Source: Acidisphaera sp. L21
GTDB lineage: Bacteria; Pseudomonadota; Alphaproteobacteria; Acetobacterales; Acetobacteraceae
Assembly: GCF_009765685.1 (NCBI RefSeq)
Contig: NZ_LMUY01000151.1
Span: 184,108-217,578, forward strand
Direction: 5' to 3'
Length of the DNA: 33,471 nucleotides
Under the pieces are notes generated by a model. It was not told the origin of the DNA, did not search any database, and saw only the letters and a list, made by a program, of their open reading frames with translations. The first letter of the stretch is position 1; every line of letters starts with the position of its first letter. The position numbers were made by a program, and so were the translations under genes. Shown here one piece after another: positions 8,276 to 17,668 of this stretch.

Positions 8276-11200
8276 ACAATCTCTCCTGCGCTTCGGCTCT
8301 GGAAATGGGCGTTGTGAAGCGATGGATCAAGCTCGCCCGGCGTGTGCGAGTCGAGCAAGCGCCCAGGCAGCGCCATCACGGCGGCGGAACGGGTCCACAC
8401 CAGTCGGCATTCGACGGTCCGGCCGGGGAAGATAGCGGCGACAAGCGCGCGGTAGGCCGCCATTTGGCGCAAATACAGCACCGGCGTATCCTCTGGCCGG
8501 GCGGGGGCATCGCGATTGGTCTTGTAGTCTGCCAGCAGCACGCGTTCGGGCAACACAGCCATGCGATCCACGATGCCCGACACGACGGCGCCGCCGACCA
8601 GGCCGGACAATGGCTGCTCCGCCCGGCCATGCGGGCCAAACAGGGGCGCCAGGTCTGGATGGTCGATGATGCCAGTGATTTCCGGCAGCAACCCGGCCGG
8701 CGCACCTGCTGCAGCAAGATAGGTCGCGATCGCAGCGTCGCGCCCGGCTGGCGGTAGCGCCGGGGCGTGTTGCAGCAGGTGATGGATCAGGCTGCCACGC
8801 TGCAACGCCCCGCCATCGCCAGCGCGGGGGGATGCCGCATGCGGCACCGGCCCCAACCCGGCGTCTGCCGGGCGGCTGGGCGCCAGCGGCACGGGGCGCG
8901 CTGGCTCGGTGGGGGCGGCGTGGGGCAACCAGTCGGGCGGCCCACCAACCCAGCGGGGTAGCGGCAGGCGCTCCACTGGCGCGGTCAGCTTCGCCTGGCG
9001 CGGGGGGGCGGTTTGGGTGGTTTCATGCACCAGACTCGTACCATCCCAAGGCTCGGCGATGTCCGCGAGGGATTGTTCCACCGGGGCTAGGCCCAGCATG
9101 CCGCGACGAACGGCGTTGTACCAGCTTTCTTCCGGCACGGTGCGCCTTGTCTCCCAACCGCAGACCAACAAGCGATCCTCCGCCCGGGTGAGTGCGACGT
9201 AGAGCAGCCGGTTATATTCCTCGATCCGGGCCTGTTTGGCCGTGGCCTTCAGCCGGTCCACCGCGGCGCACCGCAGTTCGGAGCGGGGCGACCACAGGGG
9301 AACGTCGCCATCCCAGACCAGCCCGCCACCATCCGGCGGCATCGAGGTTGTGTCCGGCAGGATCACCAGCGGCGCTTGCAGGCCCTTGGCACCATGCACG
9401 GTCATCACCCGAACGGACCGCCCGGCCTCCTCCGCCTGGCGCTTCACCTCAGCGCCGGACTGGCGCAGCCAGTGCAGAAATCCCTGCAGCGAGGGCGGGT
9501 GGCTGCTGGCATGGCTCATCGCCGCACCCAGCAATTCGTCTAGCGGCTCGGCCGCCTCCGGCCCCAGCCGCCGCAGCAGCCGTGCCCGGCTGCCCAGCGG
9601 CCCCAGCGCCTCCACCAGCAGCGCGTGCGGGGTAACGTAGTCGACGCGAGCCAACAGCGCCTCGATGAACGCGGTGGCGCGCTCCCATTCCGGCCGCTCC
9701 CCCCGGCGGCGGCGCAAGGCGGACCACAGCGAGCCGGGGCGCCCGATCGCCAACGCCATCAGGTCGTCGTCATTCAGTTCGCCCAGCGGGCTGGTGAGCA
9801 CGCAGGCCAGCGACAGATCATCCTCCGGCAGCAGCAGCGTGTCGCACAGCGCCAGCAGATCCTGCACGGCAGGCTGGTCGGTCAGATATAGCCGGTCCAG
9901 CCCGGCGACGGCGACGCCCAGCCCCTTCAGCCGTCGCACCAGGGCGCGGGCAAAATCGTCGCGTCGGCGGACGAGGATCAGGATGTCCCCCGCCTCCACC
10001 GCACGGCCGCGGCTGGGCAGTTGGGTGCGGCCGATTTGGGCGGCGATCCATTGCGCGAGGGCCTCTGCCAGGCGTTGCGGCGCTGTGGTCAGCCCGTGAT
10101 TGCGGTCGGCGACGGCCCAGGGCTCTGGCGGCTCCTGCGGCGGCAACGGCACCAGCGGCCACAGTTCCACCAGCCCGGCATGCCCGGCGCGATCCGCCTC
10201 GTGCTTCAACGTATCGCCGGGTGCCACGACGCCGATGTGGGCTAGGTCGTCGGCGAACACCTGGTCCACCAGTGCCAGCACCGCGGATGTGGAGCGAAAC
10301 GAGACGTCCAGCACGGTGTCGCGGAACACGCCACCTGAGTCATTCACGCTCTGTCGCATGAGCCCGCGCCAGCGGTCGAACTCCGCCGGGTCGGCCCCCT
10401 GGAAGGAGTAGATGGACTGCTTGCGATCCCCCACCGCGAACACGGTGCGGGCGCCTTCCTCCGGCGCTTCGGTGGCGAAGAACTCGGCGGTCAATGCGCC
10501 GGCGATTTGCCATTGCTGGGGGGCGGTATCCTGCACCTCGTCCAGCAGCAGATGATCCAGGCCGCCATCCAGCTTGAACAGCACCCAGGCGGTGCCGGGG
10601 TCCAACAGCAGGTTGGAGGTGCGGGTGATGAGGTCGTCGTAATCCAGCAGGCCGGCCAGTTGCTTGCGACGCTCGAATCCGGCCAGCACGGGGGCCGCCA
10701 GGGTCAGCAGGGCGTCGGTGGCGGCGGCGACTTTCAGGGCGCGACGGTCATCTTCCACGGCCGCCGCCCGCTCGGCCTCGGCCACGCAGGCGGCGGCCAG
10801 GGCGGGGTCGGACTTGGCCCATTTGCCTTTGCAGAACGCACCGGCCTTGCGGGCAAGGCCCTCCTTCGTCAGCAGGATGGAAAGCCATTCGTCCCAGTGT
10901 TCGATCCGCAGCGCTGGCGGCAGGTTCAGCCAGCCGAACATGCGCTCGGCCAATTCCCGCTCGCTGGCGGTGCCGTTCGTTTTCAGCTGGCCGACCACGG
11001 CGCGCAACTCCGCGTCGTCCCATGCCACGGCCGCCTGCACCAGCCCGGCATCGTCGCCGGATACGCCCAGGGCGCGTTGCAGCCGGGCCAGGCGGGCCGG
11101 GTTTAGCAGCAACGGGCGAAGCTTCGCCGCCTTCGGCCGCAGATCCGATACGAGGCGACCAAAACCTTGGTCCGACACCAGACCGGCGATCACGGACAGC

Positions 11201-11724
11201 GCTGCCGGGTCGGCAGTGGCCATCGCGTCCTCGCGCGCACCCTGCAATTCGGCGTTGCCGTCCGCATCCTCCAGCAGCCGGAAATGTGGGGCGAGCGCGG
11301 CCTCCAGCGGGAAGCGGCGCAGCAGGGATTGGCAGAAGGCGTGGATCGTGCTGATCCGCATGCCGCCCGGTAAATCCAGCACCTTGGCGAATAGCTCCGG
11401 CGCCAGCTTCATCCTCTCGGCATCGGGCACGATGCCTCGCGAGATCAGAGCCTCGCGCAATTCTGCCTCCGGCAGTGTCACCCATTCGCCCAGGATGCGT
11501 TGCAGCCGCAGCGCCATTTCCGCCGCCGCCGCCTTGGTGAAGGTGAGGCAGAGGATGCGCTCCGGCTTCGCCCCCTGCAGCATCAGGCGCAGTAGCCGAT
11601 CGATCAGCAGCTTGGTCTTGCCCGACCCGGCGGACGCCGCAACGAACGCCGACACCCGGGGGTCCGACGCACCCTGCTGCAGGTTGGTCGCCCGGGCGGA
11701 GGCGGGGGAGACGGGCGCGTTCAC
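8272..11724 (-). CDS. addA: AddA, helicase-nuclease subunit of the AddAB double-strand-break repair enzyme
   Basis: With the GTG start at 11724 the protein has 1150 residues. It is a UvrD/RecB-type superfamily 1 helicase with a C-terminal nuclease. Visible motifs are Walker [10 protein letters not shown] (residues 29-37), LLDEVQDT (motif II), [14 protein letters not shown] (motif III), [10 protein letters not shown] (motif V), [14 protein letters not shown] (motif VI), and the RecB-family nuclease residues GSLIHHLL and ADYKTNRD (about 1064). AddAB resects broken ends for RecA-dependent recombination. The open frame extends 328 codons further upstream, but that is out-of-frame addB and not family-like. 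GGAGGAGG just ahead of the GTG and the GTGA overlap with addB support this start. Confidence 0.95.
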   Translation of the reverse strand: MNAPVSPASARATNLQQGASDPRVSAFVAASAGSGKTKLLIDRLLRLMLQGAKPERILCLTFTKAAAAEMALRLQRILGEWVTLPEAELREALISRGIVPDAERMKLAPELFAKVLDLPGGMRISTIHAFCQSLLRRFPLEAALAPHFRLLEDADGNAELQGAREDAMATADPAALSVIAGLVSDQGFGRLVSDLRPKAAKLRPLLLNPARLARLQRALGVSGDDAGLVQAAVAWDDAELRAVVGQLKTNGTASERELAERMFGWLNLPPALRIEHWDEWLSILLTKEGLARKAGAFCKGKWAKSDPALAAACVAEAERAAAVEDDRRALKVAAATDALLTLAAPVLAGFERRKQLAGLLDYDDLITRTSNLLLDPGTAWVLFKLDGGLDHLLLDEVQDTAPQQWQIAGALTAEFFATEAPEEGARTVFAVGDRKQSIYSFQGADPAEFDRWRGLMRQSVNDSGGVFRDTVLDVSFRSTSAVLALVDQVFADDLAHIGVVAPGDTLKHEADRAGHAGLVELWPLVPLPPQEPPEPWAVADRNHGLTTAPQRLAEALAQWIAAQIGRTQLPSRGRAVEAGDILILVRRRDDFARALVRRLKGLGVAVAGLDRLYLTDQPAVQDLLALCDTLLLPEDDLSLACVLTSPLGELNDDDLMALAIGRPGSLWSALRRRRGERPEWERATAFIEALLARVDYVTPHALLVEALGPLGSRARLLRRLGPEAAEPLDELLGAAMSHASSHPPSLQGFLHWLRQSGAEVKRQAEEAGRSVRVMTVHGAKGLQAPLVILPDTTSMPPDGGGLVWDGDVPLWSPRSELRCAAVDRLKATAKQARIEEYNRLLYVALTRAEDRLLVCGWETRRTVPEESWYNAVRRGMLGLAPVEQSLADIAEPWDGTSLVHETTQTAPPRQAKLTAPVERLPLPRWVGGPPDWLPHAAPTEPARPVPLAPSRPADAGLGPVPHAASPRAGDGGALQRGSLIHHLLQHAPALPPAGRDAAIATYLAAAGAPAGLLPEITGIIDHPDLAPLFGPHGRAEQPLSGLVGGAVVSGIVDRMAVLPERVLLADYKTNRDAPARPEDTPVLYLRQMAAYRALVAAIFPGRTVECRLVWTRSAAVMALPGRLLDSHTPGELDPSLHNAHFQSRSAGEIV

Positions 11725-14648
11725 TCCCCCTCCTCCAGCGCCGCCCACTCCGCCACCCGGGCAAGCTGGGTGTAGTCGGAGAAGCGGGGTGCCTGGCCGG
11801 GATGCGGCTGGGACAGATACGGATGGTCCGGGTTGTCGAAGGTCGCGACCAGCGAGGTGAGATTCGACCGCGCCATCGCCACTTCGTCGGAGATCTTGTC
11901 CGCATCCTGCTTGAACAGGCTGGCGATCTCCCCGGGCACGAAACCTCCGGTGAGGTGCCAGTAGGTGAGTTCGACAGCGCGGCCGACCACTTCGTCCCCG
12001 AACGCGCCATCGGCGGCCATCGCCGCCTCCAGCAGCAATTGCGGCGCCAGCCCAGCCAGCACGTCGCGGGCAGACGGCGGGGTTCCGGTTTTGTAGTCCA
12101 GGATGGCGATACTGCCGTCGAACCGGCGCTCGATCCGGTCGGCGCGGCCCTTCAGGCTGAAGGGAAGCGGCGTGCGTAGCGGCCAGTCGCCGCTTTTTTC
12201 GGATGCGATGTGCGCCAGCCCGGCACCCAGCCGCCGGTCCCGCTCCGCCCCTGCCAGCCAGGTGGCGATGCGGCGCAAACGGGGCCGCCACCAGGCCGCG
12301 AGGGCCGGGCGCAGGAACTGGTTGTCCAGCGCGGCGTCCATTGCGGCGACCAGCCGGGTTTCGGCATTGGCGGGGAAGTTGGTGCCGACCTCGCGCAGGA
12401 AGGCGTGGACGGCGGCGTGCACGACCGTGCCGTAATCCGCCGCGTCCGCCGGTTCTTCCAGCAGGGGCAGCGCCTGCAGGTTCAGGATGCGGCGGGCATA
12501 GATCGCGTATGGGTCGCGCAGCCAGGTCTCGATTTCCGTCACGCGCAGGATGCGGGGGCGGTGTTCCAGCGCCGGCCGGGGCGCAGGCGGTGCCAAACGC
12601 GGCGGCGCACCGTTCGGCTGGTCCAGTTGGCGGGCCCAAAGTGCAGCAGGGTGTTCGGGCAGCGATTGCCCGGCGCCGCGCAGCATCGCGTCCAGCCGCT
12701 GCAGCCACCGTGCGGGAACCGCTGGCGCGCCATCCCGGCGCAGCGGACAGGAGAAGACGACCTCCGGCGCGGCACAGGCGGTCATCACCCAGTCATGCGC
12801 CATCTGGCCGACCGCTTCCTCCGGCGAGGGCAGCTTGGCGGCGGCGCGCATCGGCCGGCTCATCCACGGGCCAGGATCGGAGGCAGCGGGCCACATCGTC
12901 TCCGCCAATCCGCCCAGCACCAGCACATCGGCGCGTTGCAGCCGGGCCTCCAACAGGCCCCAGATGAACACGCGCGGATGTTCCACCCCGTCGCGGCCGC
13001 GCAGGGCACGCCGGCTGCGTACCGCGACCCCCGCGATCGCGGCATCCAGCAAGCCTGGCAGGGTGCCCGGGGGCTGAACGGGCAATACCTCCAACGCCGG
13101 CAGCAACTCGCCCAACAGGGCGGCAAGCGCCTGCCCGTCCTCGCCGGACCATAGGCGGCGGGGACCGGCCTCGTCGGGCGTGCTGGCCAAGGCTTCGGCG
13201 GCGGCGATCAGCGCGGTCAGTGCCTCGACCGGGCTTGCGCCGTCCGATGCGGCGATTTCCAGCAACGGGGCAAGGCAGGTTTCGAGCCGATCGATGAAGG
13301 CGTGCGTCGACTTGGCCACGCCGCGCAGCCCGGCAATGCCAGCTTGGGGCGCCGGGCCGCGCAGGCCTTCCCGCTCCAATGCGCGGGCGGCGGCGCGGCA
13401 GTCGGCGGGGGATAGACCTGCGGCGGCGAGCGGATGCTTCAGCAGCGCCAGCAGGGGGACGGGGCGCAGGCCGTTCGCCACCGCCTCCGCCAACAGGCGC
13501 AAGAAGACGGCGGGGGGAGTGGCGGCCAGGGTCTCTCCGGCGCTGTCATCGGCGACGATGCCGAACCGGCCCAACTCCACTGCGACCCGTCCGGCCAGGT
13601 CGCGATCCGGCGTCACCAGCGCAGCGCGGCGGTCCGGCATCTCCAGCGCGCCGCGCAGGATGAGGGCGATGGCCAACGCCTCCTCCTGCTGGTCGGCTGG
13701 GGCCAGGCGGGACAGGCCGGTGGGCTCGGCGGGCAGGGCGTCCCGCCAAACGGCGAGTGCGGGGGCAGGCAGCAACGCGCGGTGCAGCAGCGTGGTGCGG
13801 CCGGCAGGGGCAGCGTCGGCCGCGAGTTGCGGCTGCACATCGCCCCTGGTCGCGCCAAGCCGTGTCAGAAGGCGGCGCAGCCCGGCCTGGGGGTGGCTGT
13901 CTTCCAACGTCGTCCAGGATTCGTCTGGCAGATCCAGATCCAGCCCGGGAAGCACGACCTCACCCCGCGGCAGCCCGGCGACCACACGAAGCAGACGTGC
14001 CACCGCGGGAATGCCGCCAGTGGTGCCGGCTGCCAGCACGCGGGTGGTCGGTGGGTTCTCCGTCCACGAGGCGGCCTGCGCGTCCAGCAGCGCCACCTGG
14101 CGGGCGGCGGGGTTCATCTGCCCGTTGGCGGCCAGGAAGTCGGGCCAGGCGCGGGTGACGATGCGCAGGAATTCAAGCGTGATGCCCCAATGGGTGGCGT
14201 AATCCTCCGCCGCCAGGCCCGGCAGCACCTCGGCTAGGTCGATCTCCGCCCGCTCCGCCTCATCCATCAGCGCCGCAAGTTCCACGGCCAGCGGCCAGGC
14301 GTGATCGGCGGTGGCGGGGGCGCCGAACCGGCCGTCCAGCGCCATTACCAGCCGAGTCAAATGCGCCAGCCGCACGGGGGCGGGCACGGCGGGGGCCAAC
14401 GTCAACGCGCCAGACAGCGCCAAAGGCGCTTCGTCCAGCGCACCCACCGCGGCAATCCGGGGCAGCAGCAGGGGGCGGCCGTTGGTTTGGGCGAGAAACG
14501 CCTCCGCCAGGGCGCGGGCGGCGCGGCGGGTCGGCAGCAGGATCAGCCCGTCCGCCACCGCCAGGGGATCATCCCCGGCCCGTGCCAGCCACTCCGCTGC
14601 CAGCGCGTCCAGGAACGCCTGATGCGGCGCGATCGTCCGCAGGTTCAC
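11721..14648 (-). CDS. addB: AddB, second subunit of the AddAB double-strand-break repair enzyme (alphaproteobacterial type)
   Basis: A 975-residue protein when started at the GTG at 14648, which overlaps the murU stop in GTGA (14645-14648). The N-terminus (NLRTIAPHQAFLDALAAEWL, then LILLPTRRAARALAEAFL) is the inactivated helicase-like part that in AddB proteins helps scan DNA for regulatory sequences. The C-terminus carries the PD-(D/E)xK nuclease motif ILDYKTGTPP (about residues 847-856). No cysteines occur downstream of that motif, so the C-terminal iron-sulfur cysteine cluster of Bacillus AddB is absent. An open frame reaching 14726 adds residues lying inside murU in another frame and is rejected. 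Direct overlap with addA supports co-translation of the two subunits. Confidence 0.93.
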   Translation of the reverse strand: MNLRTIAPHQAFLDALAAEWLARAGDDPLAVADGLILLPTRRAARALAEAFLAQTNGRPLLLPRIAAVGALDEAPLALSGALTLAPAVPAPVRLAHLTRLVMALDGRFGAPATADHAWPLAVELAALMDEAERAEIDLAEVLPGLAAEDYATHWGITLEFLRIVTRAWPDFLAANGQMNPAARQVALLDAQAASWTENPPTTRVLAAGTTGGIPAVARLLRVVAGLPRGEVVLPGLDLDLPDESWTTLEDSHPQAGLRRLLTRLGATRGDVQPQLAADAAPAGRTTLLHRALLPAPALAVWRDALPAEPTGLSRLAPADQQEEALAIALILRGALEMPDRRAALVTPDRDLAGRVAVELGRFGIVADDSAGETLAATPPAVFLRLLAEAVANGLRPVPLLALLKHPLAAAGLSPADCRAAARALEREGLRGPAPQAGIAGLRGVAKSTHAFIDRLETCLAPLLEIAASDGASPVEALTALIAAAEALASTPDEAGPRRLWSGEDGQALAALLGELLPALEVLPVQPPGTLPGLLDAAIAGVAVRSRRALRGRDGVEHPRVFIWGLLEARLQRADVLVLGGLAETMWPAASDPGPWMSRPMRAAAKLPSPEEAVGQMAHDWVMTACAAPEVVFSCPLRRDGAPAVPARWLQRLDAMLRGAGQSLPEHPAALWARQLDQPNGAPPRLAPPAPRPALEHRPRILRVTEIETWLRDPYAIYARRILNLQALPLLEEPADAADYGTVVHAAVHAFLREVGTNFPANAETRLVAAMDAALDNQFLRPALAAWWRPRLRRIATWLAGAERDRRLGAGLAHIASEKSGDWPLRTPLPFSLKGRADRIERRFDGSIAILDYKTGTPPSARDVLAGLAPQLLLEAAMAADGAFGDEVVGRAVELTYWHLTGGFVPGEIASLFKQDADKISDEVAMARSNLTSLVATFDNPDHPYLSQPHPGQAPRFSDYTQLARVAEWAALEEGE

Positions 14649-15379
14649 CTGGTTTCGCCGGTCTCGTTCGCGTGCAGGGCGATTTCCGCCTCGGACAGGT
14701 CCTGCGGGCGCGACAGATGGAACCACAGCCCGTCATGCACCACAGCCCGGATGCGGCCAGCCTGGATCGCCCGGTCCCACACCACGTTGGTGCTGAACGG
14801 CGGCGGCGGCGGGTTGGCGAACAGCGCCGGGGTGGCCAGTTGCAGCCCGGCATAGATATAGGGTGCGACCTCCCGCTCCCGCCGGCGACGGGGCTTGCCC
14901 CAAGGGTCGACGCTGAAATCACCGCGCCCGACTTCGCCATGTACTTGGAAGGCGCGGTGCACCAGCAAAAGGCTGTCCAGTTCCGCCGAATCGAACTCCG
15001 CCGCCATGCGCAACAGCGTCGGGGCCGGGCCATCCATCCAGAAGCTGTCGCCGTTGACGACGTAGAATGGCGCATTCTCCAAGGCACCACTCGCCAGCGC
15101 GGCCGCGACGGAGCCGCCGGTTTCCAGCAGCGTCGCCTCCGGCTGCAGCACGATTTCTGGCCCGGTCTTGCGCCGGGCGAGGTGGCGCTGCACCAGTTCC
15201 GCCTGCCAATGCGTGTTCACCACCACGCGGGATACGCCCACGGCATGTAGCCGGTCGATCGCGTGATCCAGCAGGGTGCGACCACCCAGGGGCAGCAGAG
15301 GCTTGGCCGTCCGCTCCGTCAGCGGGCGCATGCGGGTGCCGAGGCCGGCCGCTAGCACCATCGCTTGGGTGATGCTCAA
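14645..15379 (-). CDS. murU: MurU-like nucleotidyltransferase (N-acetylmuramate-1-phosphate uridylyltransferase family)
   Basis: A 244-residue sugar-phosphate nucleotidyltransferase. It begins MSITQAMVLAAGLGTRMRPL, with the pyrophosphorylase signature at residues 9-21 and the KPLLPLGG substrate loop. ETGGS, YVVNGDSF and GRGDFSVD follow, as in MurU. MurU makes UDP-MurNAc from MurNAc-1-phosphate in the peptidoglycan recycling route that bypasses de novo MurA/MurB. I chose the TTG at 15379 because it overlaps the tsaE stop as TTGA and restores the first beta strand; the ATG at 15361 would start in the middle of it. The anomeric kinase AmgK, usually located between tsaE and murU in alphaproteobacteria, is absent. 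A different sugar-1-phosphate substrate remains possible. Confidence 0.78.
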   Translation of the reverse strand: MSITQAMVLAAGLGTRMRPLTERTAKPLLPLGGRTLLDHAIDRLHAVGVSRVVVNTHWQAELVQRHLARRKTGPEIVLQPEATLLETGGSVAAALASGALENAPFYVVNGDSFWMDGPAPTLLRMAAEFDSAELDSLLLVHRAFQVHGEVGRGDFSVDPWGKPRRRREREVAPYIYAGLQLATPALFANPPPPPFSTNVVWDRAIQAGRIRAVVHDGLWFHLSRPQDLSEAEIALHANETGETR

Positions 15380-15825
15380 ATCCGCTCCGCCCAGCCGCTG
15401 ATCACCGCGTGGCGCGCATCCCCGCCATTGGCGGACAGCACGATGGACAGCGCATCGCCGGGTCGCAACACGCCCAACCGGTCGGCCCATTCCACGATGA
15501 CGATCCCCTCTCGCGCCTCGTCCCAGCCTAGTTCCACCACCCCGCCAGGGCCATCCAGCCGCCACAGGTCGAAATGGCTCAACCGGCCGGCCTGCGTGTC
15601 GTATTCCTGCACCAGCGTGTATGACGGGCTGGGCACATCCAGCGCCGGGTCACCGGCGGCGGCGCGGATCAACGCGCGGGCCAGGGCGGATTTGCCCGCG
15701 CCCAGCGGCCCGTCCAGCAGCACCGCATCCCCAGGGCGAAGCATGGCGGCAATGCGCTCGCCCAACGCCTCGGTTGCGCACAGGTCGGGCAAATGCAGGC
15801 GCGAGGCCGTTTCGGTGGCGGGCAT
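15376..15825 (-). CDS. tsaE: tRNA threonylcarbamoyladenosine biosynthesis ATPase TsaE
   Basis: A 149-residue P-loop ATPase of the t6A37 tRNA modification complex (with TsaB and TsaD). Walker A is GPLGAGKS at residues 39-46. The family-specific VPSPSYTLVQEYD block and HFDLWRLDGPGGVVELGWDE segment follow, and then IVIVEWADRLG. The length is that of a stand-alone TsaE, so it is not the TsaE/phosphotransferase fusion seen in some relatives. It is the first gene of the minus-strand operon ending with trxA. Its ATG lies 82 bases from the divergent reductase gene, so the operon promoter should be in that gap, although I could not define -35/-10 elements. Confidence 0.93.
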   Translation of the reverse strand: MPATETASRLHLPDLCATEALGERIAAMLRPGDAVLLDGPLGAGKSALARALIRAAAGDPALDVPSPSYTLVQEYDTQAGRLSHFDLWRLDGPGGVVELGWDEAREGIVIVEWADRLGVLRPGDALSIVLSANGGDARHAVISGWAERI

Positions 15826-15907
15826 GGGCGCTGTTTAGCCGGGCTTCGCCGGGCTCGCCAGCGGCCAATGCTTGCGCGACGGAAAACCGGCGCTAGGGTC
15901 CCGGTCT

Positions 15908-16921
15908 ATGGGTGAGATCATCGAGACGGATGTGGCGATCATCGGGGCCGGGCCAGTCGGCCTGTTCGCGGCGTTCGAGTGTGGGATGCTGAAGCTGCGG
16001 TCGGTGCTGATCGACGCGCTGGCGGAGGTGGGCGGCCAATGCTCCGCCCTGTATCCGGAGAAGCCGATCTACGACATCCCCGCCCACCCGGCGATCGCCG
16101 CCGGGCACCTGATCGCGCAGTTGGAGCAGCAGATCGCTCCGTTCGCCCCGCCGCGCCTGCTGGGGCGCCGGGTCGAACGGCTGGAGGGTTCGTCCGGCGC
16201 GTTCGTGCTGGGCACCGACAGGGGCGACACCGTGCATGCCCGCACCGTCCTGCTGGCCGCAGGCGCCGGGGCGTTCGGCCCCAATCGCCCTCCGCTGGAG
16301 GGACTGACCGCCTTCGAGGACAGCGGCGCCGTGCAATACCTGGTGCGCCGCCGCGACGACTACGCCGGCAAGCGCGTGGTGATCGCCGGCGGCGGGGACA
16401 GCGCGGTCGACTGGGCGCTGTCGCTGAAGGGCATCGCGGCCAAGGTCTACGTCGTGCATCGCCGCCCGAAATTCCGGGCCGCGCCCGAAACTGCCGCCCA
16501 ACTGGACGCCGCGGCCGAGCGGGGGGAGATCGAACTTGTCATTCCCTACCAACTGCACGGCTTGCATGGCGACGGTGGGGCGATGAGCGGCGTGGAGGTG
16601 GCGCATATCGACGGCTCCACCAAGCTCCTGGAGGCTGACCGGTTGCTGCCGTTCTTCGGCCTTTCCATGGATCTCGGCCCGATCGCCGGCTGGGGGCTGG
16701 ATCTGGAGCGCCACCACGTCCAGGTAAACCCGGCCACCTGCCAGACCAGCGTGCCCGGCGTGTTCGCCATCGGCGACGTCGCGACCTATCCTGGCAAACT
16801 GAAGCTGATCCTGCAGGGGTTCAGCGAGGCGGCGATGGCCGCCCACGCCATCCACCCCATCGTGCATCCCGACACCGCGTTGCACTTCGAATATTCCACC
16901 AGCAAAGGCGTTCCAGCCTAA
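15908..16921 (+). CDS. Thioredoxin-reductase-like ferredoxin/flavodoxin-NADP+ reductase (type 2 FNR)
   Basis: A 337-residue FAD/NAD(P)-binding flavoprotein. The FAD site is VAIIGAGPVGLFAAFE (residues 9-24). The block EVGGQCSALYPEKPIYDIPA is characteristic of YumC-like ferredoxin-NADP+ reductases. The second dinucleotide fold has VVIAGGGDSAVDWAL (about 157-171) and a basic VHRRPKFRA loop favouring NADP(H). The C-terminal GVFAIGDVATYPGKLKLI finishes the FAD site. There is no CxxC redox pair, so it is not thioredoxin reductase. An upstream in-frame ATG at 15872 adds 12 residues unlike the family; 15908 is preferred. It probably supplies reduced ferredoxin or flavodoxin. The clpP gene follows after 62 bases. 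Confidence 0.85.
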   Translation: MGEIIETDVAIIGAGPVGLFAAFECGMLKLRSVLIDALAEVGGQCSALYPEKPIYDIPAHPAIAAGHLIAQLEQQIAPFAPPRLLGRRVERLEGSSGAFVLGTDRGDTVHARTVLLAAGAGAFGPNRPPLEGLTAFEDSGAVQYLVRRRDDYAGKRVVIAGGGDSAVDWALSLKGIAAKVYVVHRRPKFRAAPETAAQLDAAAERGEIELVIPYQLHGLHGDGGAMSGVEVAHIDGSTKLLEADRLLPFFGLSMDLGPIAGWGLDLERHHVQVNPATCQTSVPGVFAIGDVATYPGKLKLILQGFSEAAMAAHAIHPIVHPDTALHFEYSTSKGVPA

Positions 16922-16983
16922 AGCCTGGTGAAATTCTCGCCCATCCATCCCATGTTTCGGCCTACCGGCCCGCAGGAGACAGC

Positions 16984-17628
16984 ATGATCCGACTAGACGA
17001 AGAGCCCGATAGCCCCGACGTTCCTGAGCCGCTGGGCCCGGACACGAAGGAGCCGGGCGACAACCGCACGCTCAATTCGCCGATCAACGAGCTGGAAAGC
17101 CGGCTGTTCAAGCAGCGCAAGGTCCTGATCTTTGGCGCGATCAACGACAAGCTGGCGCGCGATGTGACCGGCCGCCTTTTGGCCCTGGCCAGCGAGGGCA
17201 CCGACCCGATCGACGTCTACATCAACTCGCCCGGCGGCCACGTCGAGAGCGGCGACACCATCCATGACATGATCCGCTTCGTGGATGCCGAGGTGAAGGT
17301 GCGCGTGATTGGCACTGGCTGGGTGGCCAGCGCCGGGGCGCTGATCTTCATCGCCGGCAAGAAGGAAAACCGGTTGTGCCTGCCGAACACCCGCTTCCTG
17401 CTGCACCAGCCGATGGGCGGCGTGCGCGGCCCCGCGACCGATATCGGGATCGAAGCGCGTGAGATCGTGAAGATGCGCGAGCGTCTGAACCGCGAAATCG
17501 CGCTGGAAACCGGCCAAACCTACGAGAAGGTCGCGCTGGACACCGACCGCAACTACTGGATGAGCGCCGAGGAAGCGATCGCCTACGGTCTGGTGAGCCG
17601 CATCGTTAGCAGCGCCAAAGAGTTCTGA
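16984..17628 (+). CDS. clpP: Divergent ClpP-family protease subunit with Asn at the usual catalytic Asp position
   Basis: A 214-residue ClpP-fold serine peptidase that would form the barrel chamber served by ClpA/ClpX. The acidic, Pro-rich N-terminus (residues 1-29) resembles a propeptide or extension. The nucleophile is Ser116 in WVASAGA and the histidine is His141 in LLHQPMGG. Aligned on the E. coli block DTERDRFLSA, this protein reads DTDRNYWMSA, putting Asn190 where the catalytic Asp is expected. The head-domain region INSPGGHVESG is intact. The start has AGGAG five bases upstream, and a strong terminator follows. It is most likely a ClpP paralogue; whether it cuts on its own or needs a canonical partner is open. 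Confidence 0.85.
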   Translation: MIRLDEEPDSPDVPEPLGPDTKEPGDNRTLNSPINELESRLFKQRKVLIFGAINDKLARDVTGRLLALASEGTDPIDVYINSPGGHVESGDTIHDMIRFVDAEVKVRVIGTGWVASAGALIFIAGKKENRLCLPNTRFLLHQPMGGVRGPATDIGIEAREIVKMRERLNREIALETGQTYEKVALDTDRNYWMSAEEAIAYGLVSRIVSSAKEF

Positions 17629-17635
17629 GGCGAAG

Positions 17636-17668
17636 CGCCCGCGCATCCTCATGCGCGGGCGTCCTTTT
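17636..17668 (+). terminator. Intrinsic terminator after clpP
   Basis: A perfect 11-bp GC-rich stem, CGCCCGCGCAT (17636-17646) with ATGCGCGGGCG (17651-17661), closes a 4-base loop. TCCTTTT follows at 17662-17668. The T-tract also contains the last bases of the converging mini-lipoprotein gene. Confidence 0.88.

Noticed and set aside
11725-12708. N-terminal extension of addA by 328 codons
   Set aside because: It is low-complexity out-of-frame addB sequence; the GTG at 11724 with a strong ribosome site starts directly before the conserved helicase N-terminus.
15838-15855. Direct repeat GCCGGGCT in the tsaE/reductase gap
   Set aside because: Two 8-base copies in GC-rich DNA are easily fortuitous, and they do not form a clean hairpin or known site.
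15893-16948. Minus-strand open frame of 351 codons opposite the ferredoxin reductase
   Set aside because: Shadow of the conserved flavoprotein; no family motifs.
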